Assembly (NCBI GenBank): GCA_002426195.1
Contig: DIOT01000056.1
Coordinates: forward strand, 96,622-160,621
Source of the DNA: Bacteroidales bacterium UBA5507
GTDB taxonomy: Bacteria; Bacteroidota; Bacteroidia; Bacteroidales; Lentimicrobiaceae
Length of the DNA: 64,000 nt
Direction: 5' to 3'
The notes under the pieces are model-generated. The model searched no databases, was not told the DNA's origin, and worked only from the letters and a program-made list of their open reading frames with translations. This document shows, in pieces, positions 61,693 to 64,000 of the stretch. The stretch's first letter is position 1. Each line of letters begins with the position of its first letter. A program made the position numbers and the translations under genes.

Positions 61693-64000
61693 ATGAAGAA
61701 TAACTATTTACAAAAAATTTGTTTTTTCTTTTTCCTGATGATTGCAATCACTCTTACAGGAACTTCACAGACACATCATAGTGATTTTCAAGATGGGAAA
61801 ATTTATTTAAAGTACAAAGATTCATATCCTGTTAGTTTTTCGGTATTGCCTGATAATGATGTGAACTTTAGTACAATACCCCAAATTCAAAGTATTTCTG
61901 ATGCATATTCAATAAGAAAAGTAAGTCGCCCCTACGACTTCAACAACGATTCAAAATTGTTAAGGACACTTTTAATTGAGTTTGATAAATTTGAATTGGT
62001 TGAAGACCTTATCGCTGAATTGAAAGAGGACTCTACAGTTGAGTATGTTGAAAAGGTTCCTCTGGATAAAGTGAATTTTACTCCTAACGATTCGTTATAT
62101 CTGTTATACAATGGCCCAAGAAACTGGAATTGGCATTTGGAACTTATTAAAGCGGATCAAGCCTGGGATATAACTACAGGAAATTCTGATATTGTTGTAG
62201 CGATTGTTGATAATGCCGTGTGGGTTGACCATCCAGATCTTTCCAGTAAAGTTGTCTTACAACGCGATGTGTACTATAATGATAATGATGCTAATCCACC
62301 CACGACCGGTGATGCAGGCGAATGGTCACATGGAACACATGTAGCCGGACTTGTAGGAGCAGCGACAAACAATATGATAGGTGTTGCATCAATCGGTTAT
62401 AATGTTAGTCTTATGGCTATAAGAGCCTCAAATAATTCTTCTCCCCGTACACTGAGTGCTGCTTATCCCGGGATACAATGGGCTGCTCAGAATGGGGCTG
62501 ATATTATTAATATGTCATGGGGTTCAAATCAGTTTTCTCAAACCAACCTTAATGTTATTAACAGTATTGCTTCTCAGGGAATAGTTATGGTTGCAGCTGC
62601 AGGAAACGATAATGTCTCAACACTTCATTACCCTTCAGCTTATCCTAACGTAATATCAGTTGCCTCAGTTGATTGGAATGATGTAAAAAGCAATTTTTCA
62701 AATTACTCGAATACTGTAGATGTATCAAGTCCTGGTGGTTTTGCATCACCTGGTCCTGCCGGATTACTGAGTACTACATATAGTACTGGAGACCTTGGTT
62801 ATTATGATTCATTTTATGGCACTTCTATGGCGAGTCCTGTAGTAGCTGGATTAACAGCGCTTATTCTTTCAATTAATCCTGACTTAACTCCTACTCAAGT
62901 AGAGGAAATCTTAAAAACAACCAGCGATGATATATCAGTACAGAATCCAGATTACATTGGATTGCTTGGAGTAGGAAGAATAAATGCCTTAGGCGCAGTT
63001 TCATCAACTCCCTATACACCAACAGCACAATTTTCTACTCCTGTTCGTGAAATAATGCCAGGCTCATCTATTGATTATCATGATTTATCAACGGGAATAC
63101 CTTCGGAGTGGGAATGGAACTTTGAAGGTGCTGTACCCCAAGTGGTTCTGGATACAAACCCATCCCAGATTTTGTATCCCGAAGAAGGAACTTTTGATGT
63201 AACTCTTACAGTTAACAATGAGTGGGGTAGTAGTACAGTCACTATAAATGACTACATTCATGTTACATCTTCACCAGCACCTTATGTCTTTATTAGGGTT
63301 TCTGACAGTTTGCCCTGCATTGCTGAAACAATCATGCTAATTGATAGCTCCCTGTATAATCCTGATACATGGAGCTGGAGTATTGAGCCAGCAACATTTG
63401 AATTTGTAAATGGAACAAATGCAAATTCTCAAAATCCTGAGATTTCTTTCTTAAGGCAGGGTTGGTATGATATAATAGCTTCTGTTAGTAACCAGAATGG
63501 GATTACTACTCAGAGATTTGATAAAGCAGTTCATGTACAGGGAGTTACACCTCCTTACATTCTCGATATGGAGAATGGGACTTCAGAGTATTTTATACTT
63601 TGGGATACAATAAAATCTCAATCAGGAGTCGACCTGAGAGCAGCCAATAATAGTATGTATGGTATTCATTTTCATGGAGATCCCATACCAACAGGATGGA
63701 AAGGCGGTCCGGAAACAGGAACCCCAGAGGAAGCATGGATTGAGAACCGACAATTTGTGAGCGAAGCTCACATTTGCGGAGTTGATGCCCGATCCTTTAC
63801 CAATATTAAACTGGCCTTTGACCTTAGACAAACTTATAGTCTCGGAAGTCGCTTTTCATGGTTCAGGGTTTTAGTTAATGGCCAACCTGTAGCTGATTAT
63901 AATGGGATAGCTAATTTCAATCCTATTACAGCTTCCGAAGATCCGTGGCAACGTATCGAGTATGATCTATCATCTTATGCCGGAGATCTTTTTGATATAA
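61693..64000 (+). CDS. Subtilisin-like secreted serine protease, 3' end cut by window
   Basis: At least 769 aa; the frame runs open to base 64000. Signal peptide (MKNNYLQKICFFFFLMIAIT to about TSQT), propeptide-like region (30-135), then S8 peptidase domain with catalytic Asp173 ('AIVDNAVWVDHPDL'), His213 ('SHGTHVAGLVG') and Ser378 ('GTSMASPVVAG'). After it come two PKD-like beta-sandwiches (about 440-530 and 530-620; 'EWEWNFEGAVPQV', 'TWSWSIEPATF') and the start of a further beta domain. A C-terminal T9SS sorting domain is expected beyond the edge but not seen. Missed by closed-frame ORF listing because no stop lies inside the window. Confidence 0.88.
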   Translation, partial: MKNNYLQKICFFFFLMIAITLTGTSQTHHSDFQDGKIYLKYKDSYPVSFSVLPDNDVNFSTIPQIQSISDAYSIRKVSRPYDFNNDSKLLRTLLIEFDKFELVEDLIAELKEDSTVEYVEKVPLDKVNFTPNDSLYLLYNGPRNWNWHLELIKADQAWDITTGNSDIVVAIVDNAVWVDHPDLSSKVVLQRDVYYNDNDANPPTTGDAGEWSHGTHVAGLVGAATNNMIGVASIGYNVSLMAIRASNNSSPRTLSAAYPGIQWAAQNGADIINMSWGSNQFSQTNLNVINSIASQGIVMVAAAGNDNVSTLHYPSAYPNVISVASVDWNDVKSNFSNYSNTVDVSSPGGFASPGPAGLLSTTYSTGDLGYYDSFYGTSMASPVVAGLTALILSINPDLTPTQVEEILKTTSDDISVQNPDYIGLLGVGRINALGAVSSTPYTPTAQFSTPVREIMPGSSIDYHDLSTGIPSEWEWNFEGAVPQVVLDTNPSQILYPEEGTFDVTLTVNNEWGSSTVTINDYIHVTSSPAPYVFIRVSDSLPCIAETIMLIDSSLYNPDTWSWSIEPATFEFVNGTNANSQNPEISFLRQGWYDIIASVSNQNGITTQRFDKAVHVQGVTPPYILDMENGTSEYFILWDTIKSQSGVDLRAANNSMYGIHFHGDPIPTGWKGGPETGTPEEAWIENRQFVSEAHICGVDARSFTNIKLAFDLRQTYSLGSRFSWFRVLVNGQPVADYNGIANFNPITASEDPWQRIEYDLSSYAGDLFDI

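Noticed and set aside
1..64000. CRISPR array, prophage or insertion sequence
   Set aside because: No regularly spaced repeats, no transposase or phage structural genes, and uniform composition through the window.

Overview
The window reads as a chromosomal segment of an anaerobic or microaerobic member of the Bacteroidota, most like the Bacteroidales/Marinilabiliales side of the phylum. The evidence is type IX secretion parts (PorT, the plug protein, cargo with C-terminal sorting domains), Bacteroidota promoter boxes (TTTG / TAnnTTTG), a lipoprotein-type TamL, Na+-NQR as the NADH dehydrogenase, and coding sequence almost free of Shine-Dalgarno sites. The DNA is AT-rich, the genes are tightly packed on both strands, and I saw no insertion sequence, prophage or CRISPR array.

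Layout. 1-5100: tRNA-Val, a secreted beta-helix T9SS cargo protein, and TamL. 5100-15700: housekeeping genes (RecD-like helicase, heptose-7-P kinase, PorT, FAD dehydrogenase, tRNA-Glu/rpsT, radC, a UDP-GlcNAc 2-epimerase, rpsF-rpsR-rplI, an rRNA/tRNA methyltransferase) ending in a small Cys-rich membrane protein that I propose is NqrM. 16135-31931: a large hydrogen-metabolism locus. 31955-40479: a T9SS/CHU_C protein, a CoA-binding protein, pyrophosphatase, ClpB, DnaX and the T9SS plug protein. 40635-47543: a complete nqrABCDEF-apbE operon. 47540-51184: WbpA/WbpB-type sugar nucleotide genes and an aminotransferase. 51233-64000: transporters, SAM hydrolase, phosphate uptake (DUF47-PiT), a DbpA-like helicase, an HD protein, MarC, histidine degradation (ftcD, hutI) and a subtilisin-like protease cut by the window end.

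The most interesting part is the hydrogenase locus. An electron-bifurcating-type HydC-HydB-HydA set is flanked by two paralogous sensory proteins built on a hydrogenase-like domain. One ends in a PAS domain and sits in a divergent operon with a SpoIIE-type phosphatase and a small [2Fe-2S] protein. The other is fused directly to a histidine kinase and is followed by a lone receiver, a receiver-kinase hybrid and the NADH/NAD+ sensor Rex. Two tandem palindromes of Rex type lie between the divergent operons. In all three hydrogenase-fold proteins the proton-relay cysteine next to the first H-cluster ligand is replaced (Asp, Asn, Asp). In the presumed catalytic subunit the conserved active-site lysine is also Arg. 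HydG and two TM1266-type regulators follow, but HydE and HydF are not in the window. The locus therefore looks like one redox- and H2-responsive module with two output branches (phosphatase and phosphorelay), built around an unusual catalytic site.

All functional calls come from reading motifs and gene order. No database search or structure prediction was run.
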